From contig CM043953.1 of the NCBI GenBank assembly GCA_014529385.2, positions 78,110,872 through 78,174,871 on the forward strand: a stretch of DNA of 64,000 nt. Reading direction: 5' to 3'. Numbering within the stretch: the first letter of the stretch is position 1; each line of letters opens with the position of its first letter. This DNA comes from Adiantum capillus-veneris. Taxonomy: Eukaryota > Streptophyta > Polypodiopsida > Polypodiales > Pteridaceae. Below, piece by piece: positions 49,501 through 55,049 of the stretch. The notes under the pieces were generated by a model. It saw only the letters and a list, made by a program, of their open reading frames with translations, was not told where the DNA came from and searched no databases. The position numbers were made by a program, and so were the translations under genes.

Positions 49501-50869
49501 TACTTGATTTTGGAATGCTGTGTTGATTGGGCTTACCGCAGAATTTTTCAGCATGTCGTTAAGGTGCTCGGCTCTTTACCTTGCACAATATCGACAAACC
49601 GCACCAGAGTTCTTAGCAAAAGGGGATGGTGTGAGAAGTGCAACGTACATCGGAGATGTTTATGTTCATCCTTCTGCAAAAGTTCACCCCACAGCTAAGG
49701 TTATAATCATTTGCATTCAATTGAATGTGGCTGTGAATGTATCTGTGCAAGTTCTTCGGTTTATGTTTAATGGTGTAATTGGCATATGCCCTGTCAACTA
49801 GCTTTGTGTAGCTCTTTCCGTTTCTTCGTTCAGTACACTGCGTAATGGCAAAGTCTACCCTGCACCTCCAGAGCCATGGTAGAAACTCACTACATAGACC
49901 TTTGTTTGAATGTATGCTCGTACATGTGTGCATGTGGTGAAAATTGTAGTATGGATGCAGAAAAAGATTTGAGTACTAGAAGATTATAAACTGGATTGCC
50001 AGTGAGATGAAGTTTTGAAAAGGTAACGTGCAGCTAACGGAAAACTGAAATAAGACAGAAGACCTTAATAGAACTATCTGAAATCAAGTAAGTCTTTAGA
50101 AGATAGATACATCTTGGATCATGAGTGTTAATCTTGTAAAGAAGGCTAAGACATGATTAAATAATTTATTTAATTAAGAGTCAAGACAGCCGAAATCTGA
50201 AAGGAGAGTGGAACCCTTGTGCTGACTCCTTTGCCTATTTGGCCCATCCCCAAAATAGCAGCATGGAGAGAAAGGATAAGAAACCTTTTCCCCTTTCTGG
50301 TAAAGATGATGGGATCTCACACTGCAGTGCTTCGGATGCTGGGAAGCTGGTGAGTGCCGGAAATCATGCAATCGATGTCTTCGCTCTCCACACACCAGAA
50401 GAACCTCATTGCTGCGTGTGGCACAGAGGATGAGTCACTTGCCATGTGGCATGTGCACCGCTCCACAATATGTCTAACATCTCTGAAGCGCTCGCTGTCA
50501 CGTCCCCTTGAAAACGTGTTTCCGCTTCTTATTACGTGTTTCCCGTGTTCCCATGTATTGATCTTGCTACTACTATGGCATGTAGAGTGTTGGATTTTAT
50601 ATTGATACCTTGTTCTAGACCCACTATTAGGCATGAATGACAAAATTAGGACTATTAAAAAGTTTAGTCATCAGTACTATGCATGATGAAGCTGGTGTTA
50701 TATAGGCGTGTTTTTCAGTAGCTTGCTTTTCAAATGAATTTGAGCTTTTCCTGGATCCATCCGGTGTATATGCATGTTGGACATTCCAATCATCATACTA
50801 ATCAAATGTCAACAATTCAAAAGAATACAGTGAAATGTGTGTCCATGCATGCGTTTTTGTGCACGTGCG

Positions 50870-50924
<55 letters not shown>

Positions 50925-51529
50925 CTTTTTTGTAATCAATACAATTACACCTTATGGAAAAAAACTGAGACAGAGATGGTTTGGAATTGATAGGTGGGTC
51001 CAAATGTCTCCATCTCTGCAAATGCTCGTGTTGGTCCCGGTGTAAGACTGATAGGATGTATCTTACTAGATGGTGTGGAGGTGAAGGTATATATTTGAAC
51101 TTCTTTTCCCTCTGCCTTTTTGATAACTAACAGATTTCCAAGCATGCCTCTCATGGCAACCTCTCTATGCTGCATGATTATAGGAAAATGCTGTGATAAT
51201 GCATTCTATCATTGGATGGAAGTCCTCCATTGGAAGATGGGCAAGAGTACAGGTGAGTCCTCTTGATGTGGCTTGATGGCTCTATGTTCACACTAACATG
51301 ATCGTTTGTCACAGGGAATCGGCAATTATGCTGCCAAATTGGGAATAACAATACTTGGTAAGGCGATTGTGTGTGTGTGCGCGCGCGCCCACACGCGGGC
51401 GTGCATGTGTGCTACTTTTATTGCTTTTAAGTTTCAAACTTTGGATAGTGATGCAATATTCTTCATGGGTTTTTCTCGTTTTGAGGTTTCCCATCAATAG
51501 TAACATGCATCTTTACTACAAAGAAAATA

Positions 51530-51567
<38 letters not shown>

Positions 51568-51751
51568 GGATCATCTGTTGATGCGGTTCTATTATTTGCA
51601 TGCATGCACATGCGGTCTGCATCCTTTAAAGCACAAGCTTTAACTTGCAGGTGAAGATGTTTCTGTGGAAGATGAAGTTGTTGTGACAAGCTGCATAGTT
51701 CTTCCTCACAAAACTCTCAACATCAATGTACATGAGGAGATTATCCTTTAG
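9994..51751 (+). CDS. KJC1: KONJAC-like GDP-mannose pyrophosphorylase homologue (GMPPA type), 13 exons, 5' end missing
   Basis: Exons: 9994-10094, 36960-37038, 37144-37204, 37300-37346, 37428-37520, 37619-37709, 46600-46648, 49350-49466, 49552-49699, 50994-51086, 51184-51252, 51315-51357, 51651-51751. They sum to 1092 bases, 363 codons plus TAG, with every phase compatible. Recognisable blocks are GFYEEREF, EDKPHGSAGGLY, NCDVCCSFPL, EKPETF, INCGVYIFTP, RRVSSFEALQ, DFVRLDQDIL, the hexapeptide-repeat stretch around HPSAKVHPTAK, and the C-terminal EEIIL. The family has an N-terminal nucleotidyltransferase domain and a C-terminal left-handed beta-helix. In Arabidopsis, KONJAC proteins stimulate GDP-mannose pyrophosphorylase in the cytosol and support glucomannan synthesis. 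The usual length is about 415 residues, so roughly 53 N-terminal residues (including the GGPTKGTRFRPLS-type signature) are not in the window. No decay is seen, so the gene is probably active. The introns are filled with transposons. Confidence 0.95.
10095..10739 (+). other. remaining original part of KONJAC intron 3
   Basis: AT-rich sequence following the donor of exon 3, without repeats I can recognise. It shades into LINE sequence somewhere before 10740; the border is uncertain. Confidence 0.5.
10740..10962 (+). pseudogene. LINE-A fragment, left part, split by gypsy-1
   Basis: Read with shifts it gives LTRSISFMHSLW, ALESSRQLALQGDTSCCYAQ and MSSWFQ. These match the intact reading in the LINE-A copy near 46300-46440 (LTRSVSFVHSLW, ESSRQLALQGDTSCWYAQ). 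It continues after gypsy-1 at 31491. Confidence 0.8.
10968..11543 (+). repeat. gypsy-1 5' LTR
   Basis: 576 bases from TGTAGCAAGG to CTCTCCTACA, preceded by GATAC. The following bases GGTGCTCTCATTT are the same as those after the gypsy-2 5' LTR, marking the start of the interior. Confidence 0.92.
11544..12107 (+). other. gypsy-1 leader and possible gag N-terminus
   Basis: Starts with the family leader sequence after the LTR. It contains degenerate repeats of a TGGTCTAGT/CTCGTCC type, seen more regularly in gypsy-2 at 20340-20510. Close to 12100 the frame reads back from the gag Met through QPLEQQTQD to an in-frame TAG, so gag may have begun further upstream. Confidence 0.6.
12108..13489 (+). 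pseudogene. gypsy-1 gag with zinc knuckles, broken
   Basis: 12108-12338 is a retrotransposon gag segment (KVNIKFLTFKGLSIEDAEDN, ...LDGLADKWYSQFAKNHF) ending at TGA where the relative gypsy-2 has AGA. After further stops the frame at 12953-13489 carries zinc knuckles of CCHC type, including CYRCWEYGHYQSKC and a variant CRHCPEAEDHYNKDC. Two more (CSSCRSPRHPPHEC and CHFCEKSGHEDKDC) lie just upstream in other frames. Four knuckles in a row is more than most plant gypsy gags have. Confidence 0.85.
13476..14336 (+). pseudogene. gypsy-1 aspartic protease region
   Basis: 286-codon frame overlapping the end of gag. The protease active-site region is VIVDGGSGINLMPEF, followed by LGLQPTRPAPFTVTLADQ and LIGRPWLRHTKAFHDWGND. 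The arrangement matches plant gypsy retropepsins with a DGGS/G active site. The homologous frame in gypsy-2 is at 22291-23040. Confidence 0.88.
14337..14999 (+). other. gypsy-1 protease-RT spacer
   Basis: Broken frames continue pol (for example a Pro- and Ser-rich stretch at 14459-14797), with no domain I can name. Its start matches gypsy-2 (EATTSMPCYVVSVEPLPEDT here, DATKSMPCYGVSIHSLPAGT there), so it is real gypsy coding sequence, now degenerate. Confidence 0.6.
15000..16437 (+). pseudogene. gypsy-1 reverse transcriptase and RNase H, broken
   Basis: Reverse transcriptase begins near FKDVFVWSYKDLEGI. It shows WLSPMVIAPKKQ, RVCVDYRALNKVT and, after a frameshift near 15470, MSFGLQNAPP and the polymerase box RIFMDDFSTF. 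RNase H follows with HTDAS at about 16017, then HYASRLLTKVEHNYSTTERE and NDHHALRYLL, ending near HVMADHLSRIP. Several stops and frame changes rule out function. Confidence 0.88.
16515..17700 (+). pseudogene. gypsy-1 integrase, broken
   Basis: The zinc-binding HHCC part is read as HEVEHILEDAHNGPIGGHYL...CDVCQCC, followed by ERWGLDLWV carrying the first catalytic Asp. A frame break follows. The rest of the core resumes as EITSDRGSHFVNELI (second Asp) and TNGQAESTNKVL (Glu). The C-terminal part ends near KLVPA, with a degenerate VNGSRVKCYHPS-like tail. Confidence 0.87.
17701..18984 (+). other. gypsy-1 post-integrase region with pyrimidine-rich tract and 27-base C run
   Basis: No domain recognised. 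From about 18400 to 18670 the plus strand is almost pure C and T, with irregular repeats of CCCCTACCCACC/CCTCGCC and a run of C at 18607-18633. Gypsy-2 has a similar pyrimidine tract at 23520-23880. Open frames here are low-complexity Pro/Ser/Leu and not credible genes. Confidence 0.7.
18985..19622 (+). pseudogene. unrecognised open frames in gypsy-1, interrupted by gypsy-2
   Basis: One frame (18985-19296) is acidic and Ser-rich (LSSSDYSDESYQVSPEASDS). An overlapping frame runs to the gypsy-2 insertion and gives IGGYLLMFLWIWSLKLFPEV then IQACQELLSVDHTEYARNKK. On the other side of gypsy-2 the same reading continues at 24960-25138 as KYYFLLRDAKECKGRRDV and on to a stop. I do not recognise the protein. 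It may be an accessory frame of gypsy-1 or an older insertion inside it. Confidence 0.45.
19623..20190 (+). repeat. gypsy-2 5' LTR
   Basis: 568 bases, TGTAGCAGGC to CCGCGCTACA. Compared with the 3' LTR it has an extra TGCTGTTGTGTGT-like unit around 20045, which accounts for most of the length difference. Confidence 0.94.
20801..22233 (+). pseudogene. gypsy-2 gag with four zinc knuckles
   Basis: Gag starts near ATGGAGCCGTTGGC and shows FPTFKGLSLEDADDHARRF-like sequence with shifts around 20905 and 21180. The long open frame 21202-22233 (343 codons) has a coiled stretch (EALEQIKHELEELKGQQETK). It then has four CCHC-type knuckles: CSSCRSPGHPPQEC, CHFCEKSGHEDKNC, CYRCGEYGHYQSKC and a variant CCHCPETKDHYNKDC. 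It ends at TGA where gypsy-1 reads through. Confidence 0.88.
22291..23400 (+). pseudogene. gypsy-2 protease region, pol deleted beyond it
   Basis: VIVDGGSGINLMPEF is present in frame. A TAG at 22852-22854 interrupts the next block, then 22876-23400 continues with LIGRPWLRHTKALHDWGND. Homology to gypsy-1 fades after HRSGRKSPLQEF. The whole reverse transcriptase-integrase part is absent and replaced by simple sequence. Confidence 0.86.
23430..23900 (+). repeat. gypsy-2 tandem 50-base pair and CCCCTACCCACC pyrimidine minisatellite
   Basis: Two adjacent copies of a roughly 50-base unit starting CTCTTGCTCTCCA and ending CAACTTTCAG lie at 23434-23535. They are followed by irregular repeats of CTCGCCCCTACCCACCCCC to about 23850. 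The tract sits where pol is missing. Confidence 0.8.
24400..24954 (+). repeat. gypsy-2 3' LTR
   Basis: 555 bases, TGTAGCAGGC to CCGCGCTACA, preceded by TGTGGCGGGCAACC and followed by CTTCA. Confidence 0.94.
24955..25848 (+). other. continuation of gypsy-1 3' region up to the inverted-repeat element
   Basis: Begins with the CTTCA target duplicate of gypsy-2 and the rest of the interrupted frame (to about 25138). A broken Thr/Pro/Ser-rich frame follows (25396-25707), then ESRQAIATIELGAERLAATH. Another frame here reads AMEGSLRVAESVIADRD right up to the inverted repeat. No known domain. Confidence 0.5.
25849..30346. mobile_element. 4.5 kb long-inverted-repeat (foldback-like) element in gypsy-1
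   Basis: The left end GATAACTATTTTTCGGTCC is repeated in reverse complement at the right end (GGACCGAAAAATAGCTATC) with one mismatch. The arms match over about 2.1-2.2 kb each, as checked at several internal points: 26221-26400 against 29800-29960, 26880-26960 against 29210-29310, and the CT/GA tracts 27901-27924 and 28353-28382. The centre is near 28100. No transposase frame is seen and I could not identify a target duplication. It may be a foldback or Mutator-like non-autonomous element. Confidence 0.85.
30347..30935 (+). other. gypsy-1 3' region after the inverted repeat, Gln/Pro-rich frame
   Basis: A frame at about 30505-30680 reads VGYAQPGTSTQFMGPSPQTP then QQFPYYPQGFQQQVPMPQMQ. It looks like the low-complexity end of the frame cut at 25848. 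The final stretch (GAGACGGTGAGCGGTCTTG) is shared with gypsy-2 before its 3' LTR. Confidence 0.55.
30936..31490 (+). repeat. gypsy-1 3' LTR
   Basis: 555 bases from TGTAGCAGGG to CTCCGCTACA, followed by GATAC. It is preceded by GTCTTGTGGCGGGCAACC, also found immediately before the gypsy-2 3' LTR, so this is the shared 3' interior end. Confidence 0.92.
31491..32505 (+). pseudogene. LINE-A fragment, right part with 3' end
   Basis: Continues the LINE across the GATAC duplication with HGFSMD, then degenerate ELGTKMSFYRENLL and HYIMSVHSVLYEIQGRFHCL and the QRCLGLYLRELHRHEDSL block. The 3' end has the family signature CTCATAGGTCATTTTGGCC and the tail ATTTCATTTCTCTC near 32500. No poly(A). Confidence 0.82.
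32506..33123 (+). mobile_element. LTR end, primer site and leader of a further LTR element
   Basis: After a G run (32560-32573) the sequence ends in GATAACA at 33000. It is followed by TGGTGTCAGAGC (33002-33013), a variant Met-tRNA primer site. A short frame then starts at 33067 with MEADHGDHHDGGGDVPQSPP and is cut by LINE sequence at about 33124. The left LTR border is not defined. Confidence 0.65.
33124..34203 (+). pseudogene. LINE reverse-transcriptase fragment (third LINE type)
   Basis: Frames give HLAGDYEDPANYKTIMIGHVL, GVKEGFPLASTLFGIYIGEF (shifted), SVNLGKTNDMISDTS and MYAAHVWTPGLSS. The order and motifs correspond to the palm and thumb region of LINE reverse transcriptase. It is related to but clearly different from LINE-A (ANLGKTKVMVFNT there). 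Many stops. Confidence 0.75.
34204..34539. other. no feature recognised; GA-rich towards the right end
   Basis: Purine-rich on the plus strand with GATGGAGATGGAGGAGGAGA-like stretches. It may be degraded microsatellite. Confidence 0.5.
34540..34907 (-). pseudogene. LINE-B 3' fragment, copy 1
   Basis: Minus strand ends in a (TTTC)n tail. The conserved 3' sequence CTCATAGGCCGATTTC is shared with copy 2. The coding end reads PPMHHVLHPDYGTGWS. The upstream (5') end of the copy stops in the GA repeat at 34908. Confidence 0.78.
34908..34955. repeat. (GA)24 microsatellite
   Basis: Separates LINE-B copy 1 from the next LINE-A copy and touches the 3' tail of the latter. Confidence 0.95.
34956..35698 (-). 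pseudogene. LINE-A 3' fragment
   Basis: The 3' tail (plus AATGAAATGAAATGG...) and the signature CTCATAGGTCACTTTGGCC are present. The coding part reads HQLRIETGRYSGVPTEVRIC, CDIEPGTELHYTCHCPVYYE and IRGRFHCLFREGF. The copy is truncated at the 5' side just before HQLRIETGR, where a (GTGTGC)n repeat begins. Confidence 0.85.
35699..35869. repeat. compound microsatellite (GTGTGC)n-(GT)n-(GA)n-(GAAA)n
   Basis: GTGTGC units at about 35699-35775, a short GT part, GA from 35789 to 35842, GAAA units to 35869. It forms the junction between a LINE-A 5' end and a LINE-B 3' tail. Confidence 0.95.
35870..36386 (-). pseudogene. LINE-B 3' fragment, copy 2
   Basis: Coding end reads MRADPTAFIRAALAPDPPMY and HILHPPISTGWS, matching copy 1. 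The 3' tail is (TTTC)n. The 5' end stops in (GA)n at 36387. Confidence 0.8.
36387..36485. repeat. (GA)n followed by two long G runs
   Basis: GA at 36387-36424, G run 36425-36439, then a run of about 28 G at 36456-36483. No LINE 3' end lies to its right. Confidence 0.93.
36486..36959 (+). other. end of KONJAC intron 3
   Basis: Unique-looking sequence leading to the acceptor TTCTCAG of exon 4. No transposon recognised. Confidence 0.7.
36960..37709 (+). CDS. KJC1: KONJAC-like gene, exons 4-8 (compact cluster)
   Basis: Five exons separated by introns of 81-105 bases: 36960-37038, 37144-37204, 37300-37346, 37428-37520, 37619-37709. They encode the nucleotidyltransferase core: YLREDKPHGSAGGLY, NCDVCCSFPLSDML, AHSKYNGIGTLLV, SAESASEFGELVSDPE and INCGVYIFTPQIFLAIQ. 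Donors are GTATGT, GTAAGG, GCAAGA, GTAAGA and GTAGGT. The third is a non-canonical GC donor, fixed by the conserved LVxK/VSAE junction. Acceptors all end in AG. The 237-codon open frame that starts in this area reads through introns and is an artefact. Confidence 0.94.
37710..38089 (+). other. start of KONJAC intron 8
   Basis: Unique-looking sequence after the donor of exon 8. A run-through open frame crosses it but is not coding. Confidence 0.7.
38090..38423 (+). repeat. LTR fragment of the same family as 1046-1390
   Basis: Contains GGCGCCAGTCTTTGGGG, ATATCTCTAGGCACGGA and the end TCCAAGTCTGTTACA. No primer site or gag follows, so it is a solo or truncated LTR in the opposite orientation to the one at the window start. 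Confidence 0.8.
38424..39683 (+). pseudogene. L1-like LINE reverse transcriptase, 5' truncated
   Basis: Two frames separated by one stop (38406-38816 and 38841-39683). Motifs: LGRWRAPGWDGLSVEFFLSF, LIPKHALCEEFSHWRPITLM, QYGFIPRRQIADNLANVI, VDIEKALDIV, VRQGCPLNALLYAI and the polymerase box GQAYADDSLF. These fit plant L1-clade elements. Endonuclease and C-terminal zinc finger are missing. It starts exactly after the LTR end at 38423. Confidence 0.88.
39702..40151 (-). CDS. coiled-coil open frame in intron 8, antisense to the gene
   Basis: 149 codons. From the internal Met (MKFLITNKQISTLEVEVKEW) it is a strong coiled coil rich in Glu and Lys. It is not recognised and probably belongs to a retroelement gag or leader. 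Its upstream region on the minus strand is the telomere-motif repeat block. Confidence 0.3.
   Translation of the reverse strand: MFLVSLSLSLSWSPSIGLPVDPFHTASLVAIARLPLNMKFLITNKQISTLEVEVKEWKKEMEATFLQKMEEWKEEKKNLSERIFRVEVQAASQEATIRTFQGELATKSGRLEEGKIQPFMMEELNTMREEIWVMKEDEEKSWAAIISAR
40140..40425. repeat. interstitial repeats with AAACCCTA motif
   Basis: About eight imperfect units of roughly 30-35 bases, each with AAACCCTA(AA) followed by AAACAGnAAnAAAC. AAACCCT is the common plant telomere unit, but here it is spaced out. Confidence 0.85.
40450..40672 (-). pseudogene. LINE-A array, copy 1 (3' end only)
   Basis: About 215 bases with the tail (plus GAAATGAAATGAAATG) and signature CTCATAGGTCATTTTGGCC on the minus strand. 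Truncated in the 3' untranslated part, with the 5' end meeting GA repeat. Confidence 0.85.
40673..40722. repeat. (GA)25 microsatellite between LINE copies 1 and 2
   Basis: Uninterrupted dinucleotides. The left side is the truncated end of copy 1 and the right side the 3' tail of copy 2. Confidence 0.95.
40723..43381 (-). pseudogene. LINE-A array, copy 2 (endonuclease part, RT, zinc finger)
   Basis: The longest LINE-A copy. On the minus strand from the 5' side: the end of an endonuclease domain (IIILGDFNARTAHHQ), then reverse transcriptase with GVNQGCPLSPTLFGMYVDEV, a polymerase box LLLYADDIVLIS, LSANLGKTKVMVF and YIDAYTYLGVVFSG. LTRSVSLIHRMWELPRDRYA and the zinc-finger region CLLCDMEPETELHYTCHC follow, then RCMGLFLLELH. 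It has several frame breaks. 5' truncated within the endonuclease at a GA repeat. Confidence 0.9.
43382..43451. repeat. (GA)35 microsatellite between LINE copies 2 and 3
   Basis: About 70 bases of uninterrupted GA, the longest in the window. Confidence 0.95.
43452..45236 (-). pseudogene. LINE-A array, copy 3
   Basis: Minus-strand readings from the 5' side: YIDAYTYLGVVFTGTRFSLR, LVSMISRLIRAQG, LTRVEINRLIRQDLIQLDTR, GTKMAFYREHLLHLTEDGF, then the degenerate zinc finger and YEDQRCLGLYLLELHKHRET. Its truncated 5' end is followed by CGGAGAGAG and the tail of copy 4. Confidence 0.88.
45241..46495 (-). pseudogene. LINE-A array, copy 4
   Basis: The best-preserved C-terminus: 45491-46144 is open for 217 codons with YREHLLQLTTDGFVTRPSYM, CQLCHAEPETEFHYICRCTV and LGLFLLEIQRHRD. 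Upstream is EVEALTRSVSFVHSLWDTTR. The 5' end stops at (GA)n. Confidence 0.9.
46496..46538. repeat. (GA)n closing the LINE array
   Basis: About 43 bases. It is bordered on the left by the truncated 5' end of copy 4 and on the right by ordinary intron sequence. There is no LINE tail on the right. Confidence 0.95.
46600..46648 (+). CDS. KJC1: KONJAC-like gene, exon 9 (49-base microexon)
   Basis: The acceptor TTGCAG precedes the exon and the donor GTGAGT follows. The 49 bases complete a codon begun in exon 8 and leave two bases for exon 10. They give ATMRRVSSFEALQITT, matching the conserved RRVSSFEALQ segment of plant homologues. It sits 61 bases beyond the end of a (GA)n tract that closes the LINE array in intron 8. 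Phase continuity on both sides makes the call firm despite the small size. Confidence 0.9.
46649..49349 (+). other. KONJAC intron 9
   Basis: 2.7 kb without a recognisable transposon domain. A Pro/Ser-rich open stretch at 48006-48212 and other short frames are not convincing as genes. Confidence 0.6.
49350..49699 (+). CDS. KJC1: KONJAC-like gene, exons 10-11
   Basis: Exon 10 (49350-49466) encodes SGQTDFVRLDQDILTPLAGK and continues through LYTFETTEFWEQIKTP. Exon 11 (49552-49699) encodes MSLRCSALYLAQYRQTAPEF, then GDVYVHPSAKVHPTAK. The intron between them is 85 bases with a GT donor and TTTTTCAG acceptor. Exon 11 enters the hexapeptide-repeat beta-helix, where the spacing of small and aliphatic residues in VHPSAKVHPTAK is typical. 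The donor after exon 11 is GTTATA, weaker than the others, but the next exon continues the frame and the homology. Confidence 0.93.
49700..50993 (+). other. KONJAC intron 11 with (GA)n at 50873-50919
   Basis: Unique-looking sequence. The GA tract has no LINE next to it, so it is an empty example of the microsatellite type used by the LINEs. Confidence 0.65.
50994..51357 (+). CDS. KJC1: KONJAC-like gene, exons 12-14 (left-handed beta-helix)
   Basis: Exon 12 (50994-51086) gives GPNVSISANARVGPGVRLIG, then CILLDGVEVK. Exon 13 (51184-51252) gives ENAVIMHSIIGWKSSIGRWA and RVQ. Exon 14 (51315-51357) gives GIGNYAAKLGITIL. These are the hexapeptide-repeat and loop segments of the GMPPA/GMPPB C-terminal domain. 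Introns are 97 and 62 bases with GT-AG ends. The exon 12 acceptor is TAG. Confidence 0.93.
51651..51751 (+). CDS. KJC1: KONJAC-like gene, terminal exon 15
   Basis: A CAG acceptor is followed by GEDVSVEDEVVVTSCIVLP, then HKTLNINVHEEIIL and TAG at 51749-51751. The EEIIL terminus is the family's invariant C-terminus, so the stop is authentic. The preceding intron (51358-51650) holds alternating GT/GC/GA simple repeats. No clear polyadenylation hexamer stands out in the first 200 bases after the stop. Confidence 0.94.
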
Positions 51752-54700
51752 GCTAGCCTCAAGTTATGACCGTAAAGGCCACTAGTGTGACATGATCAAT
51801 TCTTTATTCAATAGTTTCACCAGAAAAACAGTGTGGACAGCCAAAAGAGTCAGCCAAGGCAAATTCTTGTAGTTTTCCCGTCGAAAAAAAAGGCATCCTT
51901 TTTGTATTTCGTCAACCGATTGTATTTATGAGAATTGCAATCTGCCCAAGATTAGACCAGAAAAAGTGAATCCCACTCTATGAGCAAGCATCTCTACATA
52001 TGCTTTTCCATTGAGTTACAACCGATTGCCAAGCCGGTATTATGTCCTTGGCAAATGCCACTTGTCGACTACACCACAATATGTAAAATAATGTTGTTTC
52101 TATTTCATACATCTAGTACATCAAAATCCAAATCACACTAGGGTTGTGGCCCCCTGATCTTCCAAAACCTCTCCAACTTGTGCTTGAGCTTATTATATGG
52201 TGATTTCTTTTACAATGTGGAACTAGATGTTGGTTCCTATGGTTCATTTAGAATGCCAGAAATTACTATGCTTTTGATGAAGTCTCTTTGGTTAAGGCTA
52301 CTTATGCCAGTCTATTCCAAAATGTGGTGTTCCCAAACTCTCTCCCATCATTTCATATTAGACAAGGAGTCTTGTTGGATGCTTTGTCTTCAAACGGAGG
52401 ACTTTCAAGAAGTTTGACGGCTATGTCAAAAATGTTGATTGCAAAAGACAAAATCTCACCCATCAACATGAAAAGTAAACTATTTGTCAGAAGGATTGTG
52501 CTGAAAACAAAACAGGGATCGATGGCGGTTACCCATCAATGTTTCTGCATTGTCAGCCTGTGACCAAGCTGACCTTTGTACATCCTTTTGGATATAAAAA
52601 TAAACTAGCCGGAGGTTTGAACGAACAAAAACTCGGGAGTGCTCAAGCTCAACATTCCTGTTATTGCTATCAAGGCTCTTAATTGAATGTTGAAATACTC
52701 CATGTTAAGCCGGTTGTGACATGTTCAACCATGTTGGTATGATGTATCTTCTACAAGTTAAATCTCCTTTCAAAGGGTAGCAAGGAGATTGAAGGGTCCT
52801 ACTTCCAAAATCCCCCCCATGTGCCGGTTAAAATCAACAGTGGTACTCTCTTTTAAAAAGGATCACTGAAGACCATTATAGACCTACCTGATCTTAACAA
52901 GAAGTCTTGCCCCATGGACTTGGGGAGTAATCCTTTTTTTCTTTTTGCCTTTCGTCGGCATGAGTTAATCCAATGGAAATTCTTCATATGGATTTGAAAT
53001 GGGGGAGCATAGCATGAGAGGGAAAGTTGGAACCCTCATGAGAAAAATCAAAAGCATTCAGAATTTTCAGTTTTTTAGCATGTATCTCCATCATGAGTAT
53101 TGCACAACAAAAATGCCAGAGCTGTCTACTCTGATTTTGTACAGTGCTTTCTTCCACTTCATTTCCAACTGTATCCTCAAAACACATGATTCTACATCGT
53201 TTACAGTCTTTGCCATGCCATATATTTCCAAAGTTAAGGGTCACCTAGATCTTGCCCATTGACATGAGAGCTTTACTGTTTCTAGATGCAATTAGAAACC
53301 TGGTAGACAATGATTTCTCTTGAAGAAAAGAGCTATGCTCAACGGTTAATTTTGACAAGAACGACTTAAATTGTAAGTGTGGCACATGAAAACTCAAATG
53401 GGCTTTGTTAGGCGCTGGTAGTGTCTCTGGGTCTTTCTAACACAGACATTCTTTTCCTTGAGTTGTGATGTTTATAATGTTTCGTTGAACTCGATGATCT
53501 CCCAGCTTAGAATATGTTGTATAATGTTTTGTGGCAGTGAGGAAAAGCAACCCCTCCAAGCCCCCTTCTTGTATGATGCTTTTTCGCGCCGGGATGGAAA
53601 CTCAATATATTCACCCTACTCTTATGGTAGCTACTATGGTAAAAAGAAAAAAAATTGGGCTTATTAGCTTCTATCAACTCACGTAACATGGGGGTTGAGG
53701 TAGAGATGAGACCCACGTTTCTTGGCTCACACTCAAAGCACCTTCTTGAATGTCTCATGCCAATTGTATTCTTTACTCGCAATACAAGAACTGGGGCTCA
53801 GCCAAAATGTATATGAAGGGGACCCTTGCATCCCTAGAGATTCAAGGAATGCATCCTATCAGTTTTGCGTCATTTAGAGCACAAGTGCACTCCAGCTTTG
53901 TGACATTTTGTGTCATTTAGAGCTCAAACGCAGTCCACCTTGATTCTAGCACACAACCAGTTACTGAGACAGATCACAAGATAGCAAATTGTAAGAGGCT
54001 ACTATACTTGCACCCCCCTCTGCAAGTGCTATTATACCCCTATATTGTTGCAAGCAGGCTTGGAACACACAGAAGACGTGTCATAATAATGATTGACGTG
54101 CGTCTCCCATATCACCCACGGCTATGGTACGCATCCTCTCTACTTCTGGCCGCTGAGTGCAACATTACTTTTTAGGCTCGAGTACTTGCTCAAGCTCCGC
54201 AGTCCGACAGGATCGAAATGCATGGTACAGAGCCTTGCGAAGCTAGTGAAGCAGACAAAATAGGTGAAAGCGTTACGTGGGACCCTCAATCTCAGCTTTA
54301 CTGCCACAGCATTGGCCCCATTACCTTAGAGTTTATCAAAACAAAGTGAGATTTCTAGCAGGCATGCTTTACTCCCGTGTTCTAGACATAGAATAAGTAG
54401 TGCCTTCTTGACGACACACGCATGCCAACACTGGAGGCAGGATGCAGGCAACAGAGGCAGGTGGAGTGGAGCAGACAAAAACACACAAATGCACAATGAT
54501 GTGAGACACCAGAACTCGATAAAAACCCTTCTTAAAGTATCAGCAGCTTGTAAAATTGTGTTTAACAGTATAAATGTGACAAAAACCACCCACCACCATG
54601 GGAGTACAAGAATCAGACTTCAAGATAGCAGAATTGGAGTGATAAGTTTCAGACTGAAGACTTATTACAAACCCCCGTGTAAGGGGTAAAATAAATGAAA

Positions 54701-55049
54701 AAATGGCCTTTCAAAGTATGTCAAGCCTTGACACACAGGTTTTAAAAAACAAGAAAGAAAAGGTCAGTAAATTGAGGACTTTATGAAGCATGCCCAAGAG
54801 CAGGAGCTATTGTAATGGTCTGCTTGCATGGACTGAGAGCATGGGCAGACTCTCGAGCTTGCAATGCGCAGTAGCATCCTTTTATCAATGGTAAAAGGTT
54901 TGCTCTTCCTTCCGAAGACATCTTTGAACCAGGGTGAAGCATACCAAATGTTATACTGCAACCAACAATTCAACACAGGTTGGGCTTATTTGTATGCCAA
55001 GCTCACCTTGCAAAGCCCTTATGTGTGCACATGGAGCTTCTCGTGTCTG
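51752..55049. other. intergenic region between KONJAC-like and DUF868 genes (convergent)
   Basis: Contains both 3' ends. A plus-strand frame at 52288-52563 (VKATYASLFQNVVFPNSLPS) and a broken frame near 53000-53260 may be remains of a coding element, but I do not recognise them. No RNA gene seen. Confidence 0.55.
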
